Source of the DNA: an uncultured Prevotellaceae bacterium
GTDB lineage: Bacteria; Bacteroidota; Bacteroidia; Bacteroidales; Bacteroidaceae
Direction of reading: 5' to 3'
NCBI GenBank assembly: GCA_900316645.1
Contig: ONDP01000002.1
Coordinates: 62,001 to 126,000 of the forward strand
Length of the DNA: 64,000 nucleotides
Shown: positions 6,997 to 16,320 of the stretch, one piece after another
How the letters are laid out: each line of letters begins with the position of its first letter
How positions within the stretch are numbered: the first letter of the stretch is position 1
Translations under genes and position numbers: made by a program
Notes under the pieces: generated by a model
What the model saw: the letters and a program-made list of their open reading frames with translations, nothing else
Database searches by the model: none
What the model was told of the DNA's origin: nothing

Positions 6997-7004
6997 CAAA
7001 GATA
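6997..7004 (-). promoter_or_regulatory. Promoter -7 element (TATCTTTG) for the protease-radA operon
   Basis: A perfect -7 element on the minus strand, 29 bases before the start at 6968. A TTG lies 20 bases further upstream on the same strand. Confidence 0.75.
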
Positions 7005-7100
7005 TATCTTTTCGTGCAACTTTGCAAGAAAAAGTATGATTTTATCTTTTGGTATCACAAAGAAATGGAACGATTTTGTTTTCATTTGAAATATAATGTG

Positions 7101-7108
7101 TATCTTTG
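7101..7108 (+). promoter_or_regulatory. Promoter -7 element (TATCTTTG) for the lipoprotein-TPR operon
   Basis: A perfect match 10 bases upstream of the ATG at 7119. This supports that start over the upstream in-frame ATG at 6978, which would lie ahead of the promoter. TTTG at 7075-7078 is a possible, slightly distant -33 element. Confidence 0.7.
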
Positions 7109-7118
7109 CACTCTGATT

Positions 7119-8045
7119 ATGAAGAAGTTTATTTTTATCATGATAAGTGTTGTGCTGTTGTCTGCATGCGGACAGTCGTATGAAGAGACTAAACGGCAGA
7201 ACAGACTGCAGCGCAAGGAAGCGTTGCGCAAGGATTCGGCTGCACTGAAGATTGCTGTCATGCCAACGTTGGCTTGTCTGCCCATGTTTGTTGCCGAGTA
7301 TCATCAGTTGTACGATACACTGAACGGTGGCGTTCGCCTGAAATACTTCAAGGCTTATATCGATTGTGATACGGCTTTGGAGCGCAAACGGGTAGAGGGC
7401 TCGGTGAGCGATCTTGTGAGGGCTGCATGTATTGAGAAGCGCGGTATGAAACTGCGCTATGTTGCAGCAACCAATGCCTATTGGCAACTCGTCACCAATA
7501 AGAATTCGCGTATTCACCAACTGAAACAGTTGGACGACAAGATGATTGCCATGACGCGATTCTCAGTGACCGACATGTTGAGCGACCTCGTTGTTGATTC
7601 TGTAAAACTGCGCGATGAGCACGTTTTCCGTGTACAGATAAACGATTTGGACGTTTGTATGCAGATGTTGCAGAACAACGAGATGGATGCGCTGTTTTTC
7701 GAGGAGCCATTGGCAACGATGGCCATAAAAGCCAAGAATCCTGTGGTGCTCGATACCCGTAAGTTGGATATGCAGATGGGCGTGATAGCCTTCCGTGAAC
7801 AGGAGATGCGCCATCCCGAGCGACAAAAACAATTAGATTTGTTTGTCAAGGCGTATAATAAAGCCTGTGATTCAATTAATGCAAAGGGAGTGCGGCATTA
7901 TCGTGATTTGATTGTCGAGAAATGCGGTGTGACTAAAGCCGTGGCCGACTCGCTGCCGTCGGGCATCAAGTTTCAGCATGCTGTCGGTCCACGTCAGAAG
8001 GATATCGACACCGCCCAGAAATGGATAAGTAAAAAGAAGAAATAG
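7119..8045 (+). CDS. Lipoprotein resembling ABC-type substrate-binding proteins
   Basis: 308 residues from the ATG just behind the promoter. The signal MKKFIFIMISVVLLSAC places the lipobox Cys at residue 17. The mature part follows the NMT1/THI5-like (SsuA/TauA) binding-protein plan: an opening strand LKIAVMPTLACLPMFVAEYHQL, a central LDDKMIAMTRFSVTDML, then NEMDALFFEEPLATMA. No ATPase or permease gene is adjacent, so transport is not supported; it may serve as an orphan sensor or binding lipoprotein. It is 5 bases from the TPR gene downstream, and the two form an operon. Family call is by pattern and moderate. Confidence 0.65.
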   Translation: MKKFIFIMISVVLLSACGQSYEETKRQNRLQRKEALRKDSAALKIAVMPTLACLPMFVAEYHQLYDTLNGGVRLKYFKAYIDCDTALERKRVEGSVSDLVRAACIEKRGMKLRYVAATNAYWQLVTNKNSRIHQLKQLDDKMIAMTRFSVTDMLSDLVVDSVKLRDEHVFRVQINDLDVCMQMLQNNEMDALFFEEPLATMAIKAKNPVVLDTRKLDMQMGVIAFREQEMRHPERQKQLDLFVKAYNKACDSINAKGVRHYRDLIVEKCGVTKAVADSLPSGIKFQHAVGPRQKDIDTAQKWISKKKK

Positions 8046-8050
8046 TAGGG

Positions 8051-10192
8051 ATGACAGGAACGAATATGCAATTGCAACAGGTGGCAGAGCAGCTGTACAC
8101 CGGGAATGTGGGAAAGGCTATTGCTGAGATGGAAACATATCTGGCTGCCTATCCCCAGCAGCAGACAACAGAAAAACTGAAGGGCATTAAAACGGAATAT
8201 CAGCTGATGGAGGACTATTGGCGCAAAGGTGTGGTTGACCCTCAGCTCACGCAACTCTATCAGCACTTGCTTCAGCGGCTCTACGTCTTGTTCGGCAATG
8301 TGGCATCATACTATCATACGCTGTCGCATCCAACCCTCTCGGGTATCTATAGCCGGGTGAGATTGGAGCACCAGGACTGGTCGCTGAAGATGATACGCAA
8401 GGAGATGGAGGACTTTGTCAGCAGTGTGGCGATGCTGGAGTTTGAGACCGAGCAGGCGAGGGAGGAAAAGAAGGAACTGCTTTACAGAAATCACCAGCTG
8501 CAGATGAATGCCCTCTTCAACTATATCCTGACTTCAAGGATGTGGTCGGACGGTGTAGGCCATGACTTTGAGGAGATGCTGATATCACCCACGATTGACG
8601 GTAACGACCAGCAGTTGCTGGTGTCAGCGGTGACACTGTCGTTGTTAAACCAATTCGATATGGCGAAATTCCGCACGTTGGTAAATGTCTATCGCCGCTC
8701 GCAGGAAGAAGCCGTCAGGCAGCGAGCCTTAGTAGGGTGGGTGTTGGCTATGGACGACAATGTGGACAATATTTATCCCGAACAGGCGGAAATAGTGGTG
8801 CAACTGCTGAAATCAGAGAAAGCATGCGAGGAACTGACGGAATTACAGATGCAGTTGATATACTGTCTGAATGCGGAGAAAGACACGAAGACCATCCAGA
8901 AGGAAATCATGCCCGACCTTATGGCAAACCAGCAATTCCAGGTGACACAGTTCGGTATCGTGGAGCGGGAAGAAGACCCGATGGAGGACATCCTACATCC
9001 AGAAGCGTCGGAACAGCGTATGGAAAAGTTGGAGGCTACCTTCGGCAGGATGATGGATATGCAGAAGAAAGGCTCGGACATCTATTTCGGTGGTTTCTCG
9101 CAGATGAAGCGGTTCCCCTTCTTCTATGACATCAGCAACTGGTTTACACCGTTCTTCTTTGAGCATCCCGATATCATTCACTTTGTCAAGAGAGCGAAAG
9201 GGAATAAGTTCCTGGAGAAGATGATGCGTGTAGGACCCTTCTGCGACAGCGACAAATACTCGTTTGTGATAGCTTTCCAACAGGTGATGGAACAGATTCC
9301 CGAGAGCATGCGTAAGATGCTGGACAGGGGCGAGGCCACGATGGGGGAAGTACCTATGGAAGAACTCACCACACCGGCATATATGAGAAGGGCTTATCTG
9401 ATGGACCTGTATCGTTTCTTCCGTCTGTATCCCAATCGCCAGGAGTTTGAGAATCCTTTTGCTGTGAGCAGTTCGTCTTTAGGACGTTGTGAGTTCTTCA
9501 GCAAGTATATGTTTATACACTCTCCGTTAGAGGCCCATAAGGATCAGATAGTCCGTCTGTTGATACGCCAGAAATTTCAGGAACCAGCAAATCTCCTGTT
9601 GGATACCTATGATGAGGACCATCGTTCGGTGCAGTATTACATCTGGCGTGAGGAGTATGACAAAGCCTTGGAGTTGGAACCCGGCAACGAACGGGCTATG
9701 CGTGGAAAAGCGCGTCAACTCTTCGACATGGGCATTTATGATGAGGCAGAAGAGGTTTATGACGAGTTGCTCCTATTGCATCCCGATGACGCTACCTATC
9801 TGTTGTATAAGGCTATCTGCCAGATTCGTATGAGGGAATTTGACAAGGCACTGAAACTGCTGTATCGACTGAATTACGAGAATCCAGACGACGACAAGGT
9901 GAATCGCGTGTTGGCATGGACTCTTCTATGCTGTCATCAGTTGGAGCAGGCAGATAAGATATACCAGCGTCTGACAAGTGTGGAAAAGGTATATCCTGAA
10001 GACTGGCAGAATGCAGCCTATTGCTACTGGTTCTCAGGGAAGATAGACAAGGCTATCGATTACTTTAGGAAATATATTGATGCAGGAGGCGAAGAGGTCA
10101 GAAAAAGGTTCTGTTTCGACCTGATGTTGCTGGAGAGATACAACATCAGTCAGCCGCAGGTAAAGATGATGGAGGCTGCTGTGCTTTCCTAA
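8051..10192 (+). CDS. Large tetratricopeptide-repeat protein of unknown function
   Basis: 713 residues, almost all helical, without signal peptide or membrane segment, so presumably cytoplasmic. The last 170 residues contain recognisable TPR units (ALELEPGNERAMRGKARQLFDMGIYDEAEEVY, then LLHPDDATYLLYKAICQIRMREFDKALKLL, and so on). The N-terminal 500 residues are a helical region I cannot assign. The ATG at 8051 is 5 bases after the lipoprotein stop; another in-frame ATG is at 8066. Its 3' end overlaps the convergent acyltransferase gene by 47 bases. Probably a scaffold. Confidence 0.75.
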   Translation: MTGTNMQLQQVAEQLYTGNVGKAIAEMETYLAAYPQQQTTEKLKGIKTEYQLMEDYWRKGVVDPQLTQLYQHLLQRLYVLFGNVASYYHTLSHPTLSGIYSRVRLEHQDWSLKMIRKEMEDFVSSVAMLEFETEQAREEKKELLYRNHQLQMNALFNYILTSRMWSDGVGHDFEEMLISPTIDGNDQQLLVSAVTLSLLNQFDMAKFRTLVNVYRRSQEEAVRQRALVGWVLAMDDNVDNIYPEQAEIVVQLLKSEKACEELTELQMQLIYCLNAEKDTKTIQKEIMPDLMANQQFQVTQFGIVEREEDPMEDILHPEASEQRMEKLEATFGRMMDMQKKGSDIYFGGFSQMKRFPFFYDISNWFTPFFFEHPDIIHFVKRAKGNKFLEKMMRVGPFCDSDKYSFVIAFQQVMEQIPESMRKMLDRGEATMGEVPMEELTTPAYMRRAYLMDLYRFFRLYPNRQEFENPFAVSSSSLGRCEFFSKYMFIHSPLEAHKDQIVRLLIRQKFQEPANLLLDTYDEDHRSVQYYIWREEYDKALELEPGNERAMRGKARQLFDMGIYDEAEEVYDELLLLHPDDATYLLYKAICQIRMREFDKALKLLYRLNYENPDDDKVNRVLAWTLLCCHQLEQADKIYQRLTSVEKVYPEDWQNAAYCYWFSGKIDKAIDYFRKYIDAGGEEVRKRFCFDLMLLERYNISQPQVKMMEAAVLS

Positions 10193-11279
10193 TGTGCTGA
10201 CTACACCAGGTGAATCCTAAAGGAATCCCCACGCCCACGATGGTATAGAGAATCCAGAAGAAATCGTCTTTAGCATGATCGTGAATGACCATGTGGCATC
10301 CTATCTGCGCAAAGTCTAAGTCGTAATACCATATCTTGAGCAGACTGACAAGTTTAAAGCTGATGATATGGAACACGAAAATGGGCAGTGTGTTATCGCC
10401 GCAGAACACCAGGAAGCGCTTGACGACACCATCGTACCGGTTGAGCCAGGTGGCGATATTATAGGTCATCAAGAATCCGCAGATGGCTGGGACGGGCAGA
10501 CTCAGGAATTGGATGAAGGAGGAGCGCCAGTTCATGTTCGCTGTCAGGTATTGGGAATAGAGAGCGACGATGACGGCAAATACAATGGTCATCCACCACG
10601 ACACGCGATAGTGTTGTTCCCATTTACGGAACAAGAATCCCACACCAAAGAAGAATGTGCCCATGATTTCACGATAGCCCCCCTGTATGAGGGTGATAAT
10701 GCGCAAGCCCTCAGAGGTCTTCCAGGCTGCCAATAGCAACATGAAGACACAGACACCGATGGGGGCAATGAGTTGGCGGTGGGGAAGCAACCGGGGTGAC
10801 TTGCCTATCAGGTAGTCGATACCTTTATATATAATAAGGTATGCGATGCTGGCTACCAAGAGTCCTCTGAAAAACCAGAATGCGCCACAGAGAAACTGAT
10901 CGTAACCACCCATGGCAGTAACCATCGTCCACAGGTTCTGTTGCACTTGGTGCCAGGAGTAGGGGTGGGTCACACCGCCTGTCCAGTTGCCATACTGCTC
11001 GTTGAGGATGCCGAGGTCGAACATCCAGTTATGGATAATCAGAAAGAATACTGCCCATTTGAGGAAAGGCACATATAGACCTTTGAAACGTTTCTTGACA
11101 AAGGTAGCCTCGTCGGTGAGGTAGCGCAGTGAAAAGAAAAATCCTGCCGTTATAAAGAATACGGGCATGTGAAACTCGTAGAGGAAGAGATGGATAGCCT
11201 CTGGCGCATCGGCATGTCCGATGACCATCAGGATGATAGCCAAGGCCTTGCAGATGGAGATGACGGTATTGCGCTGCAT
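10146..11279 (-). CDS. Acyltransferase-3 family membrane protein
   Basis: 377 residues with about ten hydrophobic helices. The N-terminus ISICKALAIILMVIGHADAPEAIHLFLYEFHMPVFFITAGFFF carries the family's first-helix His and the FHMP-FF-xGF pattern. These proteins transfer acyl groups (often acetyl) across the inner membrane to cell-surface sugars such as LPS, peptidoglycan or exopolysaccharide. It is the last gene of the run starting with kdsA, seven bases after the phospholipase D-like gene, which suggests an envelope-lipid or LPS substrate; this is inference. Confidence 0.85.
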   Translation of the reverse strand: MQRNTVISICKALAIILMVIGHADAPEAIHLFLYEFHMPVFFITAGFFFSLRYLTDEATFVKKRFKGLYVPFLKWAVFFLIIHNWMFDLGILNEQYGNWTGGVTHPYSWHQVQQNLWTMVTAMGGYDQFLCGAFWFFRGLLVASIAYLIIYKGIDYLIGKSPRLLPHRQLIAPIGVCVFMLLLAAWKTSEGLRIITLIQGGYREIMGTFFFGVGFLFRKWEQHYRVSWWMTIVFAVIVALYSQYLTANMNWRSSFIQFLSLPVPAICGFLMTYNIATWLNRYDGVVKRFLVFCGDNTLPIFVFHIISFKLVSLLKIWYYDLDFAQIGCHMVIHDHAKDDFFWILYTIVGVGIPLGFTWCSQHIRKAQQPPSSLPAAD

Positions 11280-11286
11280 GGGTAAT

Positions 11287-12546
11287 TTACAGGAATGGGG
11301 CTATGATATGCGACAACCATCCGCGGAACTTCTGCCAGGGAGTGCGGAACTTATCCCATGACTCTTCGGTGAGCAGGAAACACTTCTTCGTGTCGCGAGC
11401 AAACATATCGTCGAGTTCCTTGGTGGTTGCCCGATCGATGATGACGGCATTTTCCTCGAAGTCGCATCTCAGACTGCGGGCATCGAGATTGGTACTGCCT
11501 ACGGTGCAGAAGAGTCCGTCAACCATCATGATCTTTGAATGATGGAAGCCTGGTTCGTACATCCAGATAATGGCACCGCGCTTCATGAGTTTGTGGGCCT
11601 GATAATAGGCACAGTCGGGTGTCAACGGGATGTCGCTCTTGGCCGACTGCATGATTTCTACCTTGACACCTCGTTGCAGGGCACGATTCAGAGCACGGGT
11701 AACGGTGGGTATCAACGTGAAGTAGGGATTGATGATCTTGATGGAATCCTGTGCTGCATCAATGGCACTGATGTAGAACTCACGCATGATTTTGGGGGTA
11801 AGATGAGGCTCGCGATTGATAATGCCTACCATCTTGTGACCGGCTGTAGCTGTTGTGTCAGGTTTCAGCCCTTCGAACTTGGTGCCGGTTCCTCCACGGT
11901 AGTATTTCATGCCGTGCACATTTTCACCAGTGGTGCGATTCCATATCCTGAAGAATATTTTCTGCAGTTCGTTGACAGCATCGCCCTCAATGCGGCAGTG
12001 CATGTCGCGCCATTCACCAACTTGCTCAGTACCCTTGATGTAGTAATCGGCTACGTTCATGCCACCCGTATAGGCTATCTGTCCGTCGATGATGACTATC
12101 TTACGGTGGTCGCGCCCGAAAATCTTATTCAGCCAGGGGAAACGGATTGGTTCGTATTCCACAATTTGGATGCTGTCGTCGCGCAATGCTTTCAGGTGGT
12201 GTTTCTTCAGTGGCTGGTTGTTGGAATCGTTGCCGAAGCCGTCGAACATCGCACGTACTTCAACCCCTTCTTTACGCTTTTCGCGAAGCAGGTCGAAGAG
12301 TAGGGAAGCGATGGAGTCATTGCGGAAATTAAAATACTCCAAGTGGATGCTGCTCTTGGCTTGGCGGATGGCACGGAACATATCGTCGAACTTCGCCTGT
12401 CCCGACATGAGGAGCGTGACGCTGTTATTGTCGGAAAAGGTGATGTGCTTGGAACGTAATGTACGAACAATCAGCGAGTCGCTCGTCTGAGGGCTCGCTG
12501 ATTGGAATATACATAGCAGTAGTGCGAAAAATAAGAGTCGCAACAT
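11287..12546 (-). CDS. Exported phospholipase D / cardiolipin-synthase-like protein
   Basis: 419 residues with two HKD motifs: HRKIVIIDGQIAYTGGMN (residues about 146-163) and HSKIMMVDGLFCTVGSTN (about 335-352). This is the duplicated catalytic site of cardiolipin synthases and other phosphatidyltransferases. Bacterial cardiolipin synthases normally begin with two membrane helices. Here the N-terminus is a single cleavable-looking signal peptide (MLRLLFFALLLCIFQSASPQ), which would place the enzyme in the periplasm. Located between the propeller regulator (4-base gap) and an acyltransferase. Cardiolipin synthesis is the likeliest role; exported lipid hydrolysis is an alternative. Confidence 0.85.
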   Translation of the reverse strand: MLRLLFFALLLCIFQSASPQTSDSLIVRTLRSKHITFSDNNSVTLLMSGQAKFDDMFRAIRQAKSSIHLEYFNFRNDSIASLLFDLLREKRKEGVEVRAMFDGFGNDSNNQPLKKHHLKALRDDSIQIVEYEPIRFPWLNKIFGRDHRKIVIIDGQIAYTGGMNVADYYIKGTEQVGEWRDMHCRIEGDAVNELQKIFFRIWNRTTGENVHGMKYYRGGTGTKFEGLKPDTTATAGHKMVGIINREPHLTPKIMREFYISAIDAAQDSIKIINPYFTLIPTVTRALNRALQRGVKVEIMQSAKSDIPLTPDCAYYQAHKLMKRGAIIWMYEPGFHHSKIMMVDGLFCTVGSTNLDARSLRCDFEENAVIIDRATTKELDDMFARDTKKCFLLTEESWDKFRTPWQKFRGWLSHIIAPFL

Positions 12547-12550
12547 TTTC

Positions 12551-15500
12551 TTACTTTTTGTTCTTTAGTCTGTACTCAAGTGGCGTCATGCCGAACTTGT
12601 CCTTAAAGATGTTGATGAAATTCTCAGCGGTGGCAAAACCTACATTGATAGCCAACTCACTCATATTGATATTGGTCTGGGTGAGGAGCGTGCAGGCATG
12701 CTTCAGACGAATCTCACGTACAACCTCGGCAGGTGTCTTAGTCGTGATGCTGCGAATCTTGTGGAAGAACGGAACGCGGCCCATTCCCATCACGGATGCC
12801 ATTTCCTCTAAGTTGATCTGGCCCCGGCTCATATTCTGCAAGACATATTGCTCGACATTTTTCATCAACTGACGGTCCATCATGCTGTTCATGGAGTAGT
12901 TGCCGAGGGTCTCGTCTTCTCCGTAGAACTGCTGGGCAGGTGTTCCGCCTTGGGTGGTAGGAGCATTGTCGGTTGATTCCTGTGGCGTTTCTTCTGCAGC
13001 AGGCTCTTCCTCCTTCTGCGTCTCGTCCATCTTGATGTCGTCATATACCATGGTGGCTGTGGTCATACTTGCGTTATGGCCTTCCAGCATACGTGTCTCG
13101 CGTCCCTCGATAGTGTTCTGTTCCATCTCAATAGGACCTAATCCCATCAGCTTGTTGAAACGCATCACTGCTTCCTGTACATTGAACGGCTTGGCGAGAT
13201 AATCATCGGCAGCCAAAGTGATGTTCATATCGCTCATCATTTCAGGCGTTAGTACGGCATCAGTCATCAAGACAAACTTGATGTTATGGGTGTGTGGATT
13301 GGACTTGAGCTGGTTGCACAACTCACTTCCCGTCATGTGCTTCATGTCCTGCTTACAGATGACCAAATCGGCTTTCATCGATTCGATGTCAGGGATAGCC
13401 AGACGAATGTCGTCATAGATATGGAAGTCATAGACCTCGCATAGGTGGGCATGCATGAAGTTGTTGAATTCACGGTTGCTATCAATGAAGACCACATTGA
13501 ACTTCTGGGTCTTCTTGTCAAGACGCAGAGGCTGAATGGTGGCTGTCAGCTCTGCATTGGAAACAGCGGCAGGCAGGCTGACTTCGCCTTGATCGTTGAG
13601 CTCCAGTCGGTCTTTGGCAGTTGACTCGGCTTTGGCTTCAGGATTTTCAAGGATGGTCTGCATCTCAGAGATACGTGTGATAACCTGCAACATCTGGAAG
13701 TGGAGGGAGTTGAGTTGCTCACGTCCTTCCAAATCGTTCTCCTTTTCAGCCATATTGCCGATAATCGTAGTCATGCGGGCCATTGGCTGGCGCAGTTCAT
13801 CACTGGTCAGTTTGATTTCCTCGCGCTGACGCTTCAGTTCTTCGACAACGGTGCGTTTCCTGTAGATGAAGTTCTTAATCTTCTTATAGCCATAGCGCCA
13901 GATAATCAGGGCGATGATGGCAAAGAGTACATAGACAGAGAGCATCCACCAGGTGAGCCACCAGGGGCGGTCAATCGTAATCTCTAACTGACGTTCCTGA
14001 TTACTTACGGCACCTTCTGCACTGACGGCTTTGACGTGGAGGGTGTATTTGCCACTGCCAAGATTCTGGAATTTCACACCGTGTAGCAGTGCATCGCCAT
14101 TCTTCCAGTCGTGGTCGAGACCTTCCATCCAGTACATGAACTGAAGGCGTTCGCCTTGGTTGTAGTTTCCGGCAGCAAACTTGATGGTAAAGGTGTTCTG
14201 CTTGTTTTTCAGTTCAATCTTATTACTCTCGTTGAGTGCCTGCGACAGTATGACATTACCTTCATATTCATGTCCAACCATAATCTCCTCTTCTCCGATG
14301 AAGAGTTGGGTGAGCATGACTCTTGGCAGACTGTTCTGGTCTTCCTTTCCGCCTCGGCGAACCCAGTTGACACCGAACAGACCACCGAAGATAACCGTTC
14401 CATCGGCACGGGTAAGGATAGAACCTGTGTTGAACTCGTTGCTCTGCAAACCGTCGCTGGTGCTGTAATTGTAAAGACCATAGCCGAAGGTGCCCTCTTC
14501 ACGATTACGCTGTACAACGATACGGCTGATACCATTGCTGGTGGTAATCCACATATTATTGGTGATATCCTCGGTAATACCGCAGATGGAGTTGTTGCAG
14601 AGTCCGTTCTTCTCTGTGATGTAGCTCAAGGAGTCGGTCACGATATTCAGCACATTGAGTCCTTCGCGTGTACCAACCCAGATAAGACCGCGTGAGTCTT
14701 CGTAAACCTGTGTGATGTAGTTGTTGGTAAATGTCTTGATATTGGTAGAGTTACCAGTGAGAATCGTTTTCTCACGGTTCGACAGATTCAGAATCACCAT
14801 TCCCTCGGACGTACCAATCAAGAGGGTGTTGTTCTTGCCATAGTGAAGACAGGTAACGTTGTTCGTGTTCAACATGCCGTTCTCACGAGTATATGACGAG
14901 AAGGTGTTCATCTTGGGGTTGTAAACCTGCAAACCACCGTTTGTCGCAATCCAGAGGTTACCGCTATTATCCTTTGTGAGGTCGTTGATGTGGTCGTCAA
15001 TGAGGGTTCTCAGACTGTCTCGGGCTGCAGAGAAAATATGTGATGTACCATCCTTGATGCGTGTCAGTCCGTTCTGGCGCGAGCCAACCCAGATGCTTCC
15101 GTCAGCGGTGGTGGTCATACAGGAAACCTTCTGACTTGCCAAAGCACCGTCATAGCCGATGACACCCTTGTCGCTGGTGCCATACCACATGTTGCCTTCC
15201 GTATCTTGGGCGATGGCAGTGACGTCGCCATTGAAGGAGGCTTCAAACTTATAGATGTTGTCGCCATAGAAAGCTACACCCGATTTCTCGGTTCCTACCC
15301 ACAGCAAGTCCGTATCGTCAACATAAACGCTCTGAATACCGATAATATCCTGAGTCAAGTCGTTGGTTCTGCCACTATGAGGCTGTACGGATTCTATCTG
15401 GTGGGTGTTGACGTCCATTCTGAGAAGTCCCATTCGGTCAGTTCCTACCCAGATGTTACCCTTCTGGTCGCGCGTCATACCGTTGACGCTATGGTCAACG

Positions 15501-16300
15501 GCGATGCTGGTCAGTCCCAAACTGTTGCCAATGGTTGTGTCCCATACATTCGTACTCTTATTATAGCACATCAATGTGCCTTGTCCGTAGAGCCATACAT
15601 TATCTAACTGGTCGGCAAAGACTCTCAGGGAGGAACTCTTTCTCAGGTGTTGCTGGGCAATGTGGTCGGTAGCCCAGACGGTATGCTGTTGGTGCATAAT
15701 GTCGCAGCAAACCATTCTGCCGTCTTCATAGACGATGATGGCACCGTCGCGACACTCTCCGATAGAGCAAATAGCTCCTTGAGGTACTCCGTGACTGTCG
15801 TCCGTGTAACCAAACTCATAAAGTAACTGTTGCTGCATGTTGTAGGCTACGACACCTTTGTTGGGAATTGAGGCCCATAGGTTCTTATGACGGTCGAAGA
15901 AAATAACATTGGGTTGTCCTTCAATGCCCATTTGGCCCAGCACTTGCTTCATGTCGCGCTCGAAGGTCTCTGTCTGAGGGTGATAGACACAATAGCCTGC
16001 AGATGTCTGAATCCATAGGTTGCCATCCAGTGACTCCTGAATGCTCTTGATATAGCTGTCGGGCAAAGAGGAACCGTCTTGCGAGTTGCTCTGGAAATAC
16101 CTGAAGGTATAGCCGTCATAGCGATAGAGACCGGCAGGGGTGCCAAGCCACATGTAGCCTCGACTGTCTTTCAGGATACAGTTAATCTGACTGCTGGTCA
16201 GTCCATCTTTGATGTCCAGCGTCTTAAACAGATAAACGCCTGCAGCAGCCAGTGGGAGTGCAAGCATCAGCATCAATAGTATTTTCTTCAGTCCTTTCAT
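12551..16300 (-). CDS. Propeller-type membrane regulator with degenerate kinase and receiver and an AraC DNA-binding domain
   Basis: 1249 residues in the order of a Bacteroidota hybrid two-component regulator. Reg_prop-type beta-propeller repeats span about 30-680 (repeated DxxGxxWxGT), Y_Y_Y domain about 690-765, a membrane helix about 780-805, helical DHp-like region about 815-870, receiver-like domain about 935-1045, AraC HTH about 1150-1249. Key residues are missing: the DHp His is Asp834 (TSDELRQPM for SHELRTP), no HATPase domain fits in the roughly 65-100 residues before the receiver, and the phospho-acceptor Asp is Lys983 (DLVICKQDM). The receiver Lys (KPF) remains. It cannot signal by phosphorelay as written, so signalling is probably conformational. 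Encoded between kdsD and a phospholipase D-like gene. Confidence 0.85.
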   Translation of the reverse strand: MKGLKKILLMLMLALPLAAAGVYLFKTLDIKDGLTSSQINCILKDSRGYMWLGTPAGLYRYDGYTFRYFQSNSQDGSSLPDSYIKSIQESLDGNLWIQTSAGYCVYHPQTETFERDMKQVLGQMGIEGQPNVIFFDRHKNLWASIPNKGVVAYNMQQQLLYEFGYTDDSHGVPQGAICSIGECRDGAIIVYEDGRMVCCDIMHQQHTVWATDHIAQQHLRKSSSLRVFADQLDNVWLYGQGTLMCYNKSTNVWDTTIGNSLGLTSIAVDHSVNGMTRDQKGNIWVGTDRMGLLRMDVNTHQIESVQPHSGRTNDLTQDIIGIQSVYVDDTDLLWVGTEKSGVAFYGDNIYKFEASFNGDVTAIAQDTEGNMWYGTSDKGVIGYDGALASQKVSCMTTTADGSIWVGSRQNGLTRIKDGTSHIFSAARDSLRTLIDDHINDLTKDNSGNLWIATNGGLQVYNPKMNTFSSYTRENGMLNTNNVTCLHYGKNNTLLIGTSEGMVILNLSNREKTILTGNSTNIKTFTNNYITQVYEDSRGLIWVGTREGLNVLNIVTDSLSYITEKNGLCNNSICGITEDITNNMWITTSNGISRIVVQRNREEGTFGYGLYNYSTSDGLQSNEFNTGSILTRADGTVIFGGLFGVNWVRRGGKEDQNSLPRVMLTQLFIGEEEIMVGHEYEGNVILSQALNESNKIELKNKQNTFTIKFAAGNYNQGERLQFMYWMEGLDHDWKNGDALLHGVKFQNLGSGKYTLHVKAVSAEGAVSNQERQLEITIDRPWWLTWWMLSVYVLFAIIALIIWRYGYKKIKNFIYRKRTVVEELKRQREEIKLTSDELRQPMARMTTIIGNMAEKENDLEGREQLNSLHFQMLQVITRISEMQTILENPEAKAESTAKDRLELNDQGEVSLPAAVSNAELTATIQPLRLDKKTQKFNVVFIDSNREFNNFMHAHLCEVYDFHIYDDIRLAIPDIESMKADLVICKQDMKHMTGSELCNQLKSNPHTHNIKFVLMTDAVLTPEMMSDMNITLAADDYLAKPFNVQEAVMRFNKLMGLGPIEMEQNTIEGRETRMLEGHNASMTTATMVYDDIKMDETQKEEEPAAEETPQESTDNAPTTQGGTPAQQFYGEDETLGNYSMNSMMDRQLMKNVEQYVLQNMSRGQINLEEMASVMGMGRVPFFHKIRSITTKTPAEVVREIRLKHACTLLTQTNINMSELAINVGFATAENFINIFKDKFGMTPLEYRLKNKK

Positions 16301-16320
16301 AACCTGTTTTTAATTTTCTA

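Noticed and set aside
11539-12303. Plus-strand reading frame of 254 codons opposite the phospholipase D-like gene
   Set aside because: The minus-strand gene has both HKD motifs; the opposite frame has none.
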